Positions 54,240 through 63,308 are shown, numbered from the stretch's first letter. The stretch is DNA of 64,000 bases from Bradyrhizobium sp. CCBAU 51765 (GCF_015291725.1 NZ_CP030038.1:3151001-3215000), one strand, 5' to 3'. The notes: a model not told the origin generated them from the letters alone. Made by a program: numbers and translations.

Positions 54240-55482
54240 CCGGGCGATGATGTGGCTTGAACAGCCGTCCCTTCTCGACCACCAGCACGATCGCGAGCGC
54301 GGCGAGCGTCGACAGGAAGAAGCCGATCGAGAAGGGCAGCAACGTGCCGTCGAAGCTCTGCCCGATCGCCATGCCGACCACGATCCCGATCAGCGTCGTG
54401 ATCGAGCCGTAAAGCGACGAGGCGGTCCCGGCGATGTGGCCCTGCGGCTCCATCGCGAGCGCAGTGAAGTTGGCGACCATCATGCCGAACGAGAACATCA
54501 TCAGGGCGGAGAGCACCATGAACAAGGCGAGCGGCAGCACGCCGAGGCATTCCGTCAGCAGCATCACACCGGCCACCGCCGTGTAGAGCGCCAGCGCCCC
54601 GTGCGAGATCACGCGCATGCCGAGCCGCCCGACCAGCCTTGCATTGAGGAAGCCGGCAATGGCGACGCCGGCCGCGATCGCCGCGAAAGCGAGCGGGAAG
54701 TAGTGGCCGAGGTGATAGATGCCGGTGAAGATCTGCTGGGCGCAGAAGACGTAGGCGAACAGGGCGCCCATCACGCCGCCGGCGGCCGTGGCATAGCCGA
54801 TGGTCTGGCGATGGGTGACGGTTTGCCGGAACGCCGAAAGCACGTCGGCGGGCGCCAACGACCGGCGCTCGGACTGGGGCAGGGTTTCAGGCAGTCGCAG
54901 CACGCACCATGCGAGTGCGAGTAGGCCGTACAGCGTCAGCACGACGAAGATGCCGCGCCACGCGGTCACCAGCAGCACCGCCTGTCCGAACGAGGGGGCG
55001 ACCACGGGCACCGCGATGAACACCATCATGGCGAGCGACATCACGCTCGCCATGCGGCGGCCGACATAGCAATCGCGCACGATCGAGGTCGCGATTACGC
55101 GCGTCGCCGCGGTGCCGAGCCCCTGAAGCGCACGTGCCAGCAGCAGCGTCTCGAACGAAGGCGCGGCGACCGCCAGCACGCTCGCCACCGCATAGACTGC
55201 CATGCCGCCGAGCAGCACCGGCCGGCGTCCGAAGCGGTCCGACAGAGGACCCATCACGAACTGGCCGGCGCCGAAACCGATCAGGAAGGTCGACAGCACC
55301 AGTTGCAGATGGTTGGCGACGGGAATCTTGAAGGCGGCGCCGATATTGGGCAGCGCCGGCAGCATGATGTCCATCGCGAGCGGATTGAGCGCCATGATAG
55401 ACGCGATCACGATGACGAATTCCGGAAAACCCATCGGGCGGTGTCCCGCGGACACCCAATCGTCGGCATTGACGTCAGACAA
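54235..55482 (-). CDS. Bcr/CflA-type multidrug efflux MFS transporter
   Basis: A 415-residue 12-helix drug:H+ antiporter. It shows the Bcr/CflA opening ALNPLAMDIMLPALPNIGAA, motif A GPLSDRFGRRPVLLGG, and LARALQGLGTAATRVIATSI. The start is a TTG at 55482; no better start is nearby. A decayed TetR-like fragment lies 139 bp upstream on the same strand, suggesting the pump once had a dedicated repressor. Confidence 0.88.
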   Translation of the reverse strand: MSDVNADDWVSAGHRPMGFPEFVIVIASIMALNPLAMDIMLPALPNIGAAFKIPVANHLQLVLSTFLIGFGAGQFVMGPLSDRFGRRPVLLGGMAVYAVASVLAVAAPSFETLLLARALQGLGTAATRVIATSIVRDCYVGRRMASVMSLAMMVFIAVPVVAPSFGQAVLLVTAWRGIFVVLTLYGLLALAWCVLRLPETLPQSERRSLAPADVLSAFRQTVTHRQTIGYATAAGGVMGALFAYVFCAQQIFTGIYHLGHYFPLAFAAIAAGVAIAGFLNARLVGRLGMRVISHGALALYTAVAGVMLLTECLGVLPLALFMVLSALMMFSFGMMVANFTALAMEPQGHIAGTASSLYGSITTLIGIVVGMAIGQSFDGTLLPFSIGFFLSTLAALAIVLVVEKGRLFKPHHRPV

Positions 55483-55620
55483 GAAGATTACCCCTGAAAT
55501 AGAGCGACTTTATCTCCGTAGAATGCTGCGTTGCACAACCCATGTTTCGGGATGGCTGGCAGGCGGATCGAGGGGCGGACAAGATTTGGCGAGAGCCGGG
55601 AGCGCCGTCGGCAAATGAGG

Positions 55621-55752
55621 TCAGCGGGTGCTGCGGGCCCGCTCGAACAGATCGGGCGCCAACTGTCCGGCGGCATCGACGAGATCGCGATGGATCAGCA
55701 TCACGGTCGTGGCGCCGTCGAGCAGGATCACGAGCTGGCGCGTGAGTCCCAT
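55621..55752 (-). pseudogene. Remnant of a TetR-family regulator C-terminus
   Basis: A 43-codon frame beginning MGLTRQLVILLDGATTVMLI, which matches the final helices of TetR repressors (L-x-R-Q-L-x-x-L-L-D-G-A followed by a V/M-x-H-R-D turn). The frame continues upstream for 16 codons, then meets a stop, and no DNA-binding domain is visible. An AAAGGAGA ribosome-binding-like sequence happens to precede the ATG. Most likely the leftover of the repressor of the adjacent efflux pump. Confidence 0.5.
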
Positions 55753-55914
55753 TGAGATCTCCTTTGCGGGAGAATCTGATCGGGCAGTTTTGTACCGCGC
55801 TCATATGCTTCTGGATCGGACGAATTCGCACGGCCCGAAAGCGTCTTGCAGGACGTCGTGGATTTACCGCGCGGTCGTTTCCGGGCCGCGCACGGCCTGA
55901 GCGATCAGCTCCGT

Positions 55915-56003
55915 TGGTGCGGGCAGCCGGGGTCGAACCGGCACAGCGCTTGCGCACCGAGGGATTTTAAGTCCCTTGCGTCTACCAATTCCGCCATGCC
56001 CGC
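55915..56003 (-). tRNA. tRNA-Leu (anticodon TAA)
   Basis: On the minus strand an 89-nt cloverleaf beginning GCGGGCATGGCGGAATTGGT and ending TGCCCGCACCA. It has a 7-bp acceptor stem, D-arm with GGTAGACGC, anticodon stem AGGGA/TCCCT around a TAA anticodon, the long variable arm expected of a leucine tRNA, the T-loop GGTTCGACCCC, and an encoded CCA. Confidence 0.96.
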
Positions 56004-56177
56004 TTGATCCAACGGGATCAAACACTTAAGTCCATCTCCGGCCATCTGGAATTGGCGCGTTGGGGACGCGGAGGGACGGTTCTTCCTTAAGCGAGCTGGG
56101 CGCACAAGGCAAAGCCTCAATCCGGACATCTGTTGTTGCTTTAGGCATTCTCAATCCACGGGGACTATTCATCCGGC

Positions 56178-56594
56178 ATGGCTGCTTCGTTTTCCACTTC
56201 GCCGCGCGGCTTTGGCGCGCTCCTCGTGCTGCTTGTCGCCGGCCCCGCGCTCTCCGGCTGCGCCAGCATGAGCGAGACGATCGCACCGGCCTTTGCCGAT
56301 CCCGCAAGATACGAATTGTACGACTGCAAGCAGCTGCAGACCGAGCGCAAGGCGCTCGCCAAGCGCACTGCCGATCTGCAGAGGCTGATGGAGAAGGCCG
56401 AGACGGGGGCAGGTGGCGCGGTCGTGTCCGAGCTTGCCTATCGCAACGACTATATTGCTGTGCGCGGGCAGTCGCAGTTGGCGGAGGAGGCTTGGCGCCG
56501 CAACAAGTGCCGGGAGATGCCGGAGACGACACCGCCTGCGGCGGAGCCGCCATCACCCGCTGGCAAGCCCGCTTCGACGTCCGGAAAAAGGTGA
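56178..56594 (+). CDS. Small predicted lipoprotein
   Basis: A 138-residue protein with a lipoprotein signal ending in the lipobox LSGC (hydrophobic core FGALLVLLVAGPA). The mature part has a helical, Lys/Glu-rich centre (CKQLQTERKALAKRTADLQR) suggesting a coiled coil, a second cysteine pair, and a Pro-rich tail. Twin conserved-looking segments YDCKQL and WRRNKCREM occur in Bradyrhizobium lipoproteins of unknown function. Outer-membrane anchored by inference. Confidence 0.72.
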   Translation: MAASFSTSPRGFGALLVLLVAGPALSGCASMSETIAPAFADPARYELYDCKQLQTERKALAKRTADLQRLMEKAETGAGGAVVSELAYRNDYIAVRGQSQLAEEAWRRNKCREMPETTPPAAEPPSPAGKPASTSGKR

Positions 56595-56627
56595 TCTGCT
56601 AAGGCGCCCCGCGGACCGCGCTTCGCA

Positions 56628-57830
56628 TCAGGGACGCCAGCTATAGATCCAGTCCTGCCGCGCCAGCATGCGCTCCGGGCCGAGCGCGCGGATCGCAAGG
56701 TCGCGTGCGAGCGCGAGCGGCCCGCCGAGATGATAGATCCTGCCTTGCTGCCGCGCGGTCCGCTGCACCCGAAGGACCCGCGCCTGGCGGGCACGGCCGT
56801 ATTGCGTCAGCGCGGCGGCGATGTCCCCGGTGCTCTCCGCGGCCTCGGGGCTCAAATGCCGGGCGAGCACGGCGGCATCCTCGATCGCCATTCCGGCGCC
56901 CTGGGCCGCAAAGGGCAGCATCGCATGCACGGCGTCGCCGAGCAGCGCCACCGGGCCCTTGCTCCAGGGGCAGCCGTCGGGCACGCCGAACAGCGCCCAT
57001 TTCCGCCAGCTGTCGACCGGGGCGAGCATCATCCGCGCCGGCGGCGGCCAGCGCGGGGCGGCAAAGGCGTCCATCACCTCGAGGGGATCGCCGGGCGTGC
57101 TCCAGCCCGGCCGGTTCCAGGTGCCGGGCAGCACCGCGACCACGTTGATCTGGCGTCCGCCGGCAATCGGATAGGCGACCAGATGCGCGTTCGGGCCCAT
57201 CCAGAGCTGCACCCGGCGCGCGGCATAGTCCTTCGGCAGTTGCGCGGCATCGAGCGTGCCGCGCCAGGCGATCAGCCCGGAGAAGCGCGGCTGCACCTCG
57301 GGAAACAGATGCTGGCGGACCGTCGACCAGATGCCGTCGGCGCCGATCAGGGCGCTCGCGAGATCGCTGCGGCGGATCGTGCCGCTGCGATGGACGACGG
57401 TGAGGCCCTTGGCGTGGGGCGCGACGTCCTCGAAGGTTGCACCCAGCTTCAGGTCGATGTCGGGATGATCGGCGACGGCGCCTGCCAGCGCGGATTGGAG
57501 GTCGGCGCGGTGCACCACCCAATACGGAGCGCCGGCACGCGCCGACGCTGCTTCACCGAGCGGCATGCGCAAGAGCTCGCCGCCGGCGCGCGCGCTCATG
57601 ATCGAGACCGCTTCCGGGGTTACCGCGCGCGCCTTGAGGCGTTCGGTCAGGCCGAGATCGACCAGGACGCGGCTGGCATTGGGGGAGAGCTGCAGGCCGG
57701 CGCCGACTTCCTCGAGGCGCTCGGCCTTTTCCAGCACCACGATGCGGAAGCCGCGGGCCGTGAGCGCAAGCGCGGCCGTCAGGCCACCGATACCGGCACC
57801 GGCGATGACAATCGTTCGGGAGAGCGCCAC
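56628..57830 (-). CDS. FAD-dependent aromatic monooxygenase (salicylate hydroxylase-like)
   Basis: A 400-residue group A flavin monooxygenase. The FAD-binding GAGIGGLTAALALTARGF and ribose-binding Glu in VLEKAERLEEVGAG open the protein, the DG motif is LIGADGIWSTVR, and the GD motif is LLGDAVHAMLPFAAQGAGMA. Likely hydroxylates a small aromatic acid using NAD(P)H and O2. It starts 19 bp downstream of the zf-CHCC gene on the same strand. Confidence 0.9.
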   Translation of the reverse strand: MALSRTIVIAGAGIGGLTAALALTARGFRIVVLEKAERLEEVGAGLQLSPNASRVLVDLGLTERLKARAVTPEAVSIMSARAGGELLRMPLGEAASARAGAPYWVVHRADLQSALAGAVADHPDIDLKLGATFEDVAPHAKGLTVVHRSGTIRRSDLASALIGADGIWSTVRQHLFPEVQPRFSGLIAWRGTLDAAQLPKDYAARRVQLWMGPNAHLVAYPIAGGRQINVVAVLPGTWNRPGWSTPGDPLEVMDAFAAPRWPPPARMMLAPVDSWRKWALFGVPDGCPWSKGPVALLGDAVHAMLPFAAQGAGMAIEDAAVLARHLSPEAAESTGDIAAALTQYGRARQARVLRVQRTARQQGRIYHLGGPLALARDLAIRALGPERMLARQDWIYSWRP

Positions 57831-57849
57831 CCCTGACCGACGGAAGCGG

Positions 57850-58095
57850 TCAGGCCACCTTGTCCTTCAGGACGCATTCCGGCGGGCGGGCTTCGCCCGG
57901 CTTCAGGTCGGCCGCGAAGCGGTACAGCGTCGAGCAATAGGGGCAGATGATCTCGTTGTCGTTGCCGAGGTCGAGGAAGACGTGCGGATGGTCGAACGGA
58001 GGGTTGGCGCCCACACACATGAACTCTTGCGAGCCGATCTCGATGACGGGAACACCGGCATCGTTATGGAAGTGCGGGACGACATGGTCGGACAT
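57850..58095 (-). CDS. zf-CHCC domain protein (NDUFS6-like)
   Basis: An 81-residue zinc-binding protein. Cysteine/histidine ligands are visible in EFMCVGANPPFDHPHVFLDL and IICPYCSTLYRF, matching the zf-CHCC family that includes the mitochondrial complex I accessory subunit NDUFS6. In alphaproteobacteria the protein is thought to assist or associate with complex I. ATG 58095 follows GGATGAG. First gene before the monooxygenase. Confidence 0.88.
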   Translation of the reverse strand: MSDHVVPHFHNDAGVPVIEIGSQEFMCVGANPPFDHPHVFLDLGNDNEIICPYCSTLYRFAADLKPGEARPPECVLKDKVA

Positions 58096-58405
58096 CGTAA
58101 CTCATCCTGGAGTGGCAATGGCGGCAGACACAATCAAAAACTGACGCGGCCTCTTTGAGGCGCCGCGGACCATACTTGCGGGTACAGTTGATTGCTAGTC
58201 CAGCGGAACCGAAAGGTTCGCAATTGCCCCATGCTCATTTGCTCATGCAAATTCGACACAATCTTGGGGCCTGAGAGAAGCCCTTCTTTCGTCGGGGACG
58301 TTGTGTCGCAATTTTGGCAAACTATCTCTATGGACGACTGCAAGTTGCGACGAAAGACGAATCGTCAGGCGCAAACGACCCGAAGGGACCATCCAGGCTT
58401 TCCGC
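58096..58405. other. Intergenic region, no feature firmly identified
   Basis: About 310 bp, AT-richer than its surroundings and divergent on both sides, so promoters for both neighbours must lie here. TTGCGACG and TTTGGCAAACTAT stretches resemble promoter elements of the plus-strand gene, but I cannot assign them firmly. Confidence 0.3.
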
Positions 58406-59542
58406 ATGAAGTGGCTGCGAATCAGCACAGCGTTGACCGGTATCGCGGCGTGCAGCTTCATGCTCGTGCAGGTCGCGCCGCATGCCCGTGAGGCCGGCGC
58501 GATCCTCGCTGCCCAGGATGATCCCTCCGCGCTGTCGGAGCTGAAGCTCGATGCGCTGCTGCGGCAGAACGACCGGCTGGTTCAGGACAATATCGAGGCC
58601 GCACTCGCGGCTGATGATACCGATCTCGCCGACAGTTTCGTTGCGCTGGCGCGCGATCGCAACATCGCGCTCCCCGACGACCTCCTGAACCGCGTCAGCG
58701 ACGCCGTCAAGGCGGAGAACTCCACCTCGCATTTCGCCAAACGCTTCGCCACCGGTCTCGTCACCGGCAACGCCGACGACGTCGCGAGCCTGTCGGGAAC
58801 GGTGGCCGGCGACCTGTTCGTGTTCGGCGACATCAGGGACGTGGTGCGCGAGGGCAAGCACCTCGCGATGGGCGAGGACACCGACCGTCTCGTGCTCGGG
58901 CTTGCGGCAGCCGGCCTTGCGGTGACGGCGGCAACCTACGTGTCCGTCGGCGGTGCCGCGCCGGTGCGCGCCGGACTGACGCTGGTGAAGGATGCGCGCA
59001 AAGTCGGACGGCTCGGCGAGGGGCTTGCCGCATGGGCCGGCCGGTCGGCGCGCGAGGTTGTCGACGCGCCGATGCTCCGGAGCGCGGTGGTATCAGGCTC
59101 GGTGCTGCGCCCTGGCCAGACCGTGAGCGCGATCAAGGCCGCGTTCCGGGCCGAGAAGGCCGGTGCGCTGGTCCGGCTCGGCAAGGACGTCACGCGCGTC
59201 GCCGAAAAGACCGGCACGCGCGGTGCGATGGACACCTTGCGCGTGGCCGAGGGTCCCAAGGACGTCGCGCGCGCGGCGCGGCTTGCGGAAGCGCAGGACG
59301 GCAAGACGCGCGCGATCATGAAGCTCCTGGGCCGGGGCGCGCTGCTGCTCATCGGCGGCGCGTTCGATCTGGCGCTCTGGCTGCTCGGTGCGGCACTGAC
59401 GCTGTTCGGCCTTCTGTCCTCCATCAAGGCGACGACCGAGCGCCTGACCCAGGCCTGGTGCGATCGCAGGCGGGCGCGGCGGGTTCGCCGGGCGCAGATC
59501 GCGGCTGACGCCGCTCTGGCCGGTGCGGGCACCACGGCCTGA
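58406..59542 (+). CDS. Hypothetical membrane protein
   Basis: A ~378-residue protein with an N-terminal signal anchor (LRISTALTGIAACSFMLVQV), a helical and charged periplasmic-like region (~30-140), a hydrophobic segment around LVLGLAAAGLAVTAATYVSV, and a C-terminal hydrophobic stretch ALLLIGGAFDLALWLLGAAL before a basic tail RRRARRVRR. I do not recognise the family. The ATG at 58406 has only a weak ribosome-binding site. Composition and codon bias support a real gene. Confidence 0.7.
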   Translation: MKWLRISTALTGIAACSFMLVQVAPHAREAGAILAAQDDPSALSELKLDALLRQNDRLVQDNIEAALAADDTDLADSFVALARDRNIALPDDLLNRVSDAVKAENSTSHFAKRFATGLVTGNADDVASLSGTVAGDLFVFGDIRDVVREGKHLAMGEDTDRLVLGLAAAGLAVTAATYVSVGGAAPVRAGLTLVKDARKVGRLGEGLAAWAGRSAREVVDAPMLRSAVVSGSVLRPGQTVSAIKAAFRAEKAGALVRLGKDVTRVAEKTGTRGAMDTLRVAEGPKDVARAARLAEAQDGKTRAIMKLLGRGALLLIGGAFDLALWLLGAALTLFGLLSSIKATTERLTQAWCDRRRARRVRRAQIAADAALAGAGTTA

Positions 59543-59566
59543 ACTGCGACGCGCTCGAGACTATTG

Positions 59567-59620
59567 TTTGAGCATGATGTTGCCGGAAAACCGCTGCACA
59601 CTTTTCCGGATCATGCTCTA
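59567..59620. repeat. Family 7 repeat, copy 3 (core only)
   Basis: GAGCATGATGTTGCCGGAAAA and inverted TTTTCCGGATCATGCTC, lacking the CGCGATGACGAT tail of copies 1 and 2. Confidence 0.7.
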
Positions 59621-59655
59621 AGATCGACCCATCCCCAAAAGACTCCACGGAACTG

Positions 59656-60414
59656 ATGATGCCGAGCTTTCACAACGGCGCCGTTGAAATTGCCTATCTC
59701 GACGAAGGCGAGGGCGATCCGATCGTCCTGGTGCACGGCTTTGCCTCCAGCAAGAACGTGAACTGGGTCTATCCGACCTGGGTTTCGGAACTGCGCAAGA
59801 ACGGCCGCCGCGTGATTGCGCTCGACAATCGCGGCCACGGCGAAAGCGCGAAGCTTTACGAGCCCGAACAGTACTCGATCCCGACCATGGCCGGCGACGT
59901 GGTCGCGCTGATGGATCACCTCGCCATCCCGCAGGCCGACATCATGGGCTATTCGATGGGGGGACGGATGACGGCGTGGCTCTCGCTCAACGAGCCGCAG
60001 CGCCTGCGCTCGGCGATCCTCGGGGGCATCGGCATCGGCGGCCTGATCGAGGGCACAGGGCCCGGCGAGAACGTGGCGAAAGCGCTGGAAGCGCCGGAGC
60101 TCGAGGACGTCACCGATCCCGTCGGCCGCACGTTCCGCGCGTTTGCCGATCAGACCCGCTCCGACCGCCGTGCGCTCGCCGCCTGCCTGCGCGGCACGCG
60201 CGATCTCATGACGAAGGACGAGGCTGCGCGCATCGACGTGCCCGTGCTGATCGCGGTCGGCAGCGCCGACGACGTCGCAGGAAGCGCCAGCGCGCTCGGC
60301 GCGATCATCCCGGGCTCGGAAGTGCTCGACATTCCGAACCGCGACCACATGCGCGCGGTCGGCGACAAGGTCTACAAGACCGGCGTGCTCGACTTCCTCT
60401 CCCGCCGCGGCTGA
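59656..60414 (+). CDS. Alpha/beta hydrolase
   Basis: A 252-residue hydrolase. The oxyanion region HGFASSKNVNW, nucleophile elbow GYSMGGRM (Ser), a late acid region VGSADDVAG and the catalytic His of NRDHMRAVG are in the right order. Substrate unknown; esterase or haloperoxidase-like. A decayed copy of its second half lies at 62014-62188. M1 and M2 are both ATG, so the start could be three bases later. Confidence 0.88.
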   Translation: MMPSFHNGAVEIAYLDEGEGDPIVLVHGFASSKNVNWVYPTWVSELRKNGRRVIALDNRGHGESAKLYEPEQYSIPTMAGDVVALMDHLAIPQADIMGYSMGGRMTAWLSLNEPQRLRSAILGGIGIGGLIEGTGPGENVAKALEAPELEDVTDPVGRTFRAFADQTRSDRRALAACLRGTRDLMTKDEAARIDVPVLIAVGSADDVAGSASALGAIIPGSEVLDIPNRDHMRAVGDKVYKTGVLDFLSRRG

Positions 60415-60471
60415 GCCGGCAAAGGGCCAAGATAGTTTCCTGGCGCCTCAATTTCGCTGACGACCGCTGCT

Positions 60472-61407
60472 TCACACCGCCTTGTCGCTGAACGCGGCGG
60501 GAAGCGTGCTGAGGAACGACATGACGCGCTGCGTGCGCAGGGGCGGGCGGCGGCCCGACGTGCGCAGCATCCATAGGGGTTCGCGAGGCGCGCGCCATGG
60601 CGCAAGCACCTCGACCAGCCGGCCGGTGCGAAGGTCTTCGCCAATGAGCCACGCTGGCCCCCAGCCGATCCCAAACCCATTCGCCATCAAAGCGAGCGAG
60701 GCATGCGCGTCATCGCAAATGTGCTTGGGCTTGGGCGTGACGCGAACGGGCGCTTTGCCGCGCGGGTCGGCGAAGCGCCAGGTCAGGATCTGACCGCTTG
60801 CGGGATTCCGGAAGCCGACGTGGTCGTGCGCGGAAAGCTCGTACGGAGTCGCCGGCGCGCCGCGCGCCTTCAGATAGGCGGGCGAGGCGCAAGCGATCCA
60901 GGAGAACGTGCAAAGCCGCCGCGCCTGATGGCCGGGCGCGCGGTCGAGGGGCCCCGAGCGGATCGCGATGTCGACGCCTTCCGCCGCGAGATCGAGAATC
61001 TCGTTGCGGAACTTGACCTCGATTTCGATTTCCGGCCGTTCCCGCAGGAACGCGGGCAGCCGCGGCAGGATGCAGGCGCGCGCGAACGAGGCGGGGGCGG
61101 TCACGCGCACCCGTCCGCCATCGTCGCGCGCGACTTCGCCGAGCGCGGACTGGACACGGGCGAGACTTTCGACCAACGCGCGTCCCGCCGTCATCAGCCT
61201 GTCGCCCTCGTCGGTCAGCGCCAACGAATGGGTGGAGCGATGCAAAAGCCGCAAGCCGTGAGCCTTTTCGAAGCGGGCGACCGCCTTGGACATCGCCGAG
61301 GTGGTCGTCCCCGCGCGCCGCGCGGCTTCGGCGAAGGAGCCCGCCTCGACCACGCGGACGAAGGCGAGGAGACGCGAGAGATCGGGAGGCAAAGTCGTTG
61401 TGGACAT
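60472..61407 (-). CDS. LysR-family transcriptional regulator
   Basis: A ~311-residue LysR protein. The N-terminal helix-turn-helix (RLLAFVRVVEAGSFAEAARR ... TTSAMSKAVARFEKAHGLRL) is followed by the effector domain starting GRVRVTAPASFARACILPRL. It is divergent from a DUF1330-type gene, its likely target. A dyad TGTGGAC-N5-GTCCACA spans the start codon, suggesting tight autoregulation; it also makes an upstream GTG at 61416 less likely as the start. Confidence 0.88.
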   Translation of the reverse strand: MSTTTLPPDLSRLLAFVRVVEAGSFAEAARRAGTTTSAMSKAVARFEKAHGLRLLHRSTHSLALTDEGDRLMTAGRALVESLARVQSALGEVARDDGGRVRVTAPASFARACILPRLPAFLRERPEIEIEVKFRNEILDLAAEGVDIAIRSGPLDRAPGHQARRLCTFSWIACASPAYLKARGAPATPYELSAHDHVGFRNPASGQILTWRFADPRGKAPVRVTPKPKHICDDAHASLALMANGFGIGWGPAWLIGEDLRTGRLVEVLAPWRAPREPLWMLRTSGRRPPLRTQRVMSFLSTLPAAFSDKAV

Positions 61408-61417
61408 GCAGTCCACA
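61399..61417. promoter_or_regulatory. Inverted repeat TGTGGAC-N5-GTCCACA over the LysR start
   Basis: A perfect 7+7 bp dyad overlapping the ATG at 61407. Could be the regulator's own operator and may also act on the divergent gene at 61515. Confidence 0.5.
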
Positions 61418-61514
61418 TAGTCATGGCTTTGCGGTCACTACAAGAGCCATTCCCGAACGGCTAGACAGGAAGCGTCAGCCCGCATTCTGCGGCGCTGGAA
61501 ACGCGGGAAGTCCG

Positions 61515-61928
61515 ATGAACCCCATTGAAATCACTCTGCAAGCCCTCGACGCCGCCGAGCGGGCGATTCCATCCGGCCAGCCGGTCTACATGCTCAATCT
61601 GCTGCGCTACCGCTCGCAGGCGCGTTACGAGGACGGATTCAACGCCGCGCCCTGCTCGGGCCGCGAAGCCTTTAATGAACGCTACAGGCCGGCATTCCGG
61701 CGTCTCGCGGCCGGCAAGCCGCTCGCGCGGATGTTTTCCGGGCCGGTCCTGACGAGCCTCGTCGGCTCGCCCGGCGAACGCTGGGACGAAGCGGCGATCA
61801 ATGAATACGGCGATTTCGCCACCTTCCGCGCGATCGTCGACACCGAGACCTACCGGCGCGAAGTCGCTCCGCATCGGCACGCGGCGCTCGAGGATTTCCG
61901 GTTGTTCGCGCTCGCCAAGGCAATTTGA
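61515..61928 (+). CDS. DUF1330-like small protein
   Basis: A 137-residue protein. The segment VYMLNLLRYRSQARYEDGF is the beta-strand signature of DUF1330 / dimeric alpha-beta barrel proteins, and DFATFRAIVDTETYRREVAP matches the second half of the domain. Such proteins can act as small monooxygenases, chlorite dismutase-fold enzymes or binding proteins; the activity here is unknown. Divergent from the LysR gene. ATG 61515 follows GGGAAG. Confidence 0.78.
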   Translation: MNPIEITLQALDAAERAIPSGQPVYMLNLLRYRSQARYEDGFNAAPCSGREAFNERYRPAFRRLAAGKPLARMFSGPVLTSLVGSPGERWDEAAINEYGDFATFRAIVDTETYRREVAPHRHAALEDFRLFALAKAI

Positions 61929-62013
61929 AAAATTACAGAGAACGGTGACTGTGCACAATCATTGGCTCTGACCAGATCTGTCAGATATGCGGAGATTGGT
62001 GTCACCGTAGTGA

Positions 62014-62188
62014 GAGGGCACCGGTCCCGGCGAGAACGTCGCGAAGGCGCTGGAAGCACTCTCGCTCGACGACGTCACCGGTTCCGACAGCACGCTCGCG
62101 CGATCATCCCCCGGCTCGGAAGTGCTCGACATTCCGAACCGCGACCACATGCGGGCGGTCGGCGACAAGGTCTACAAGAATGGCGTGC
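62014..62188 (+). pseudogene. Decayed partial duplicate of the alpha/beta hydrolase gene
   Basis: Clearly related to 60049-60390 of the hydrolase gene: GAGGGCAC..GTCCCGGCGAG, GCGCTGGAAGC and the stretch from GGCTCGGAAGTGCTCGACAT through GACAAGGTCTACAAG are nearly identical. About 165-185 bp of the parent are deleted inside and the frame is broken. It lies downstream of the LysR/DUF1330 pair, so that pair is bracketed by the intact gene and this copy in the same orientation. Confidence 0.85.
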
Positions 62189-62405
62189 CGGGAGTCTGCG
62201 AAGGGGGGATATGAGACGTCAGTTCGAAGTGGATAGGAACGTCGGCAAAGGGCCAGGAGCAGTCAGGCGCCTGCCTTGCCGCGACGAGAACTTCGGCCGT
62301 CAGCGATAACCCAGCCAATTAGGCAGGCTGGAATAGCGATGACGGCCAGATCTTCGCCACAAGCCAGAAGCGACAATGCGACAGTTGGAAGAAGGGATCA
62401 CCACG

Positions 62406-62591
62406 TCACTTCGCGTAACCCTGTGATCGGAGCCAAGCGATCCGGCGCTCCCCGTTCATCCAATCATCGATTTCGGCTTTGCTCGTGAAGCCCGTGATTT
62501 CTCGGGGTTCTGCGCCGGGGTACTCGGCAACAATAGTCCAGTCGCCCTCTGAGTTACGAAGTGGTTTGAAGCTTACTTTTGCTTTTGCCAT
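62406..62591 (-). CDS. Small conserved hypothetical protein
   Basis: A 61-residue soluble protein (KVSFKPLRNSEGDWTIVAEY; GFTSKAEIDDWMNGERRIAW). Composition is fully protein-like and the layout of two short strands and a helix ending in WLRSQGY is seen in small rhizobial proteins of unknown function. No membrane segment. Convergent with a region free of genes. Confidence 0.72.
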   Translation of the reverse strand: MAKAKVSFKPLRNSEGDWTIVAEYPGAEPREITGFTSKAEIDDWMNGERRIAWLRSQGYAK

Positions 62592-62818
62592 GCCGAACTA
62601 TGCAGGAAAGCGCGCGAAAAGGGAACCTTGGCTTCTCCTTGAAGTCTCACAATTACTGATGTATGGTCTCAAGCATCGATACTGGCCGAACAACTGCTCC
62701 GCTTTCGCCTCAGATCCTGACGGCGCGCACGTTTCAGACATTCTCCAACATCGACAAACTGGAACACTGGCCGCAAGTCCGCGCGCCAGCTCCTGCGCGT
62801 ATGCGAAAGGAAGACCCG

Positions 62819-63028
62819 ATGAATACAGGTACAGTGAAGTGGTTTAACACCCAAAAGGGCTTCGGCTTTATCCAGCCGGCAAACGGCAGCAACGACGTTT
62901 TTGTTCATATCAGCGCGGTCGAACGCGCCGGAATGGGCACCCTGAACGAAGGTCAGACGCTGTCTTACGACGTCGTCGCGGACCGTCGTACGGGCAAGTC
63001 CGCTGCCGAAAATCTTCGTGCTGCTTAG
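62819..63028 (+). CDS. Cold-shock protein (CspA family)
   Basis: A 69-residue OB-fold single-stranded nucleic-acid-binding protein. RNP1 is KGFGFIQP and RNP2 is DVFVHISAV, both intact. ATG 62819 has GAAAGGAA upstream. The gene has a long, AT-richer leader (~200 bp), as in cold-induced csp genes where leader folding controls translation. A terminator follows at 63086. Confidence 0.93.
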   Translation: MNTGTVKWFNTQKGFGFIQPANGSNDVFVHISAVERAGMGTLNEGQTLSYDVVADRRTGKSAAENLRAA

Positions 63029-63085
63029 TTAAGCGCACGACAGACCTGTTGCTCTAGCCACGGATGTACTGGCAGAGCTTGTGGT

Positions 63086-63119
63086 CCCCCGCGCCTGAGT
63101 CATCAGGGGCGGGGTTCTT
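63086..63119 (+). terminator. Hairpin terminator after the cold-shock gene
   Basis: CCCCCGCGCCTGA and TCAGGGGCGGGG form a long, slightly mismatched stem, followed by TTCTTG, 58 bp after the stop codon. The T-tract is short, so partial termination is possible. Confidence 0.55.
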
Positions 63120-63308
63120 GCTTCAACCCGTGGAAGCGACCGTCAAGTGAGCTGTCGTGGCTTCTCTTCGACATTCGGCCCGGTGGTTGCCCAGCTAAAA
63201 CTTGAACGGACCGAAAAGGTGAAACGACGAGGCGTCTCTGTCTCGGAGCTCAATAGCCAAATCGAATTTGGACGTGGCTTGTTTCATCTTTCGGGCGCAT
63301 AGATCGGC

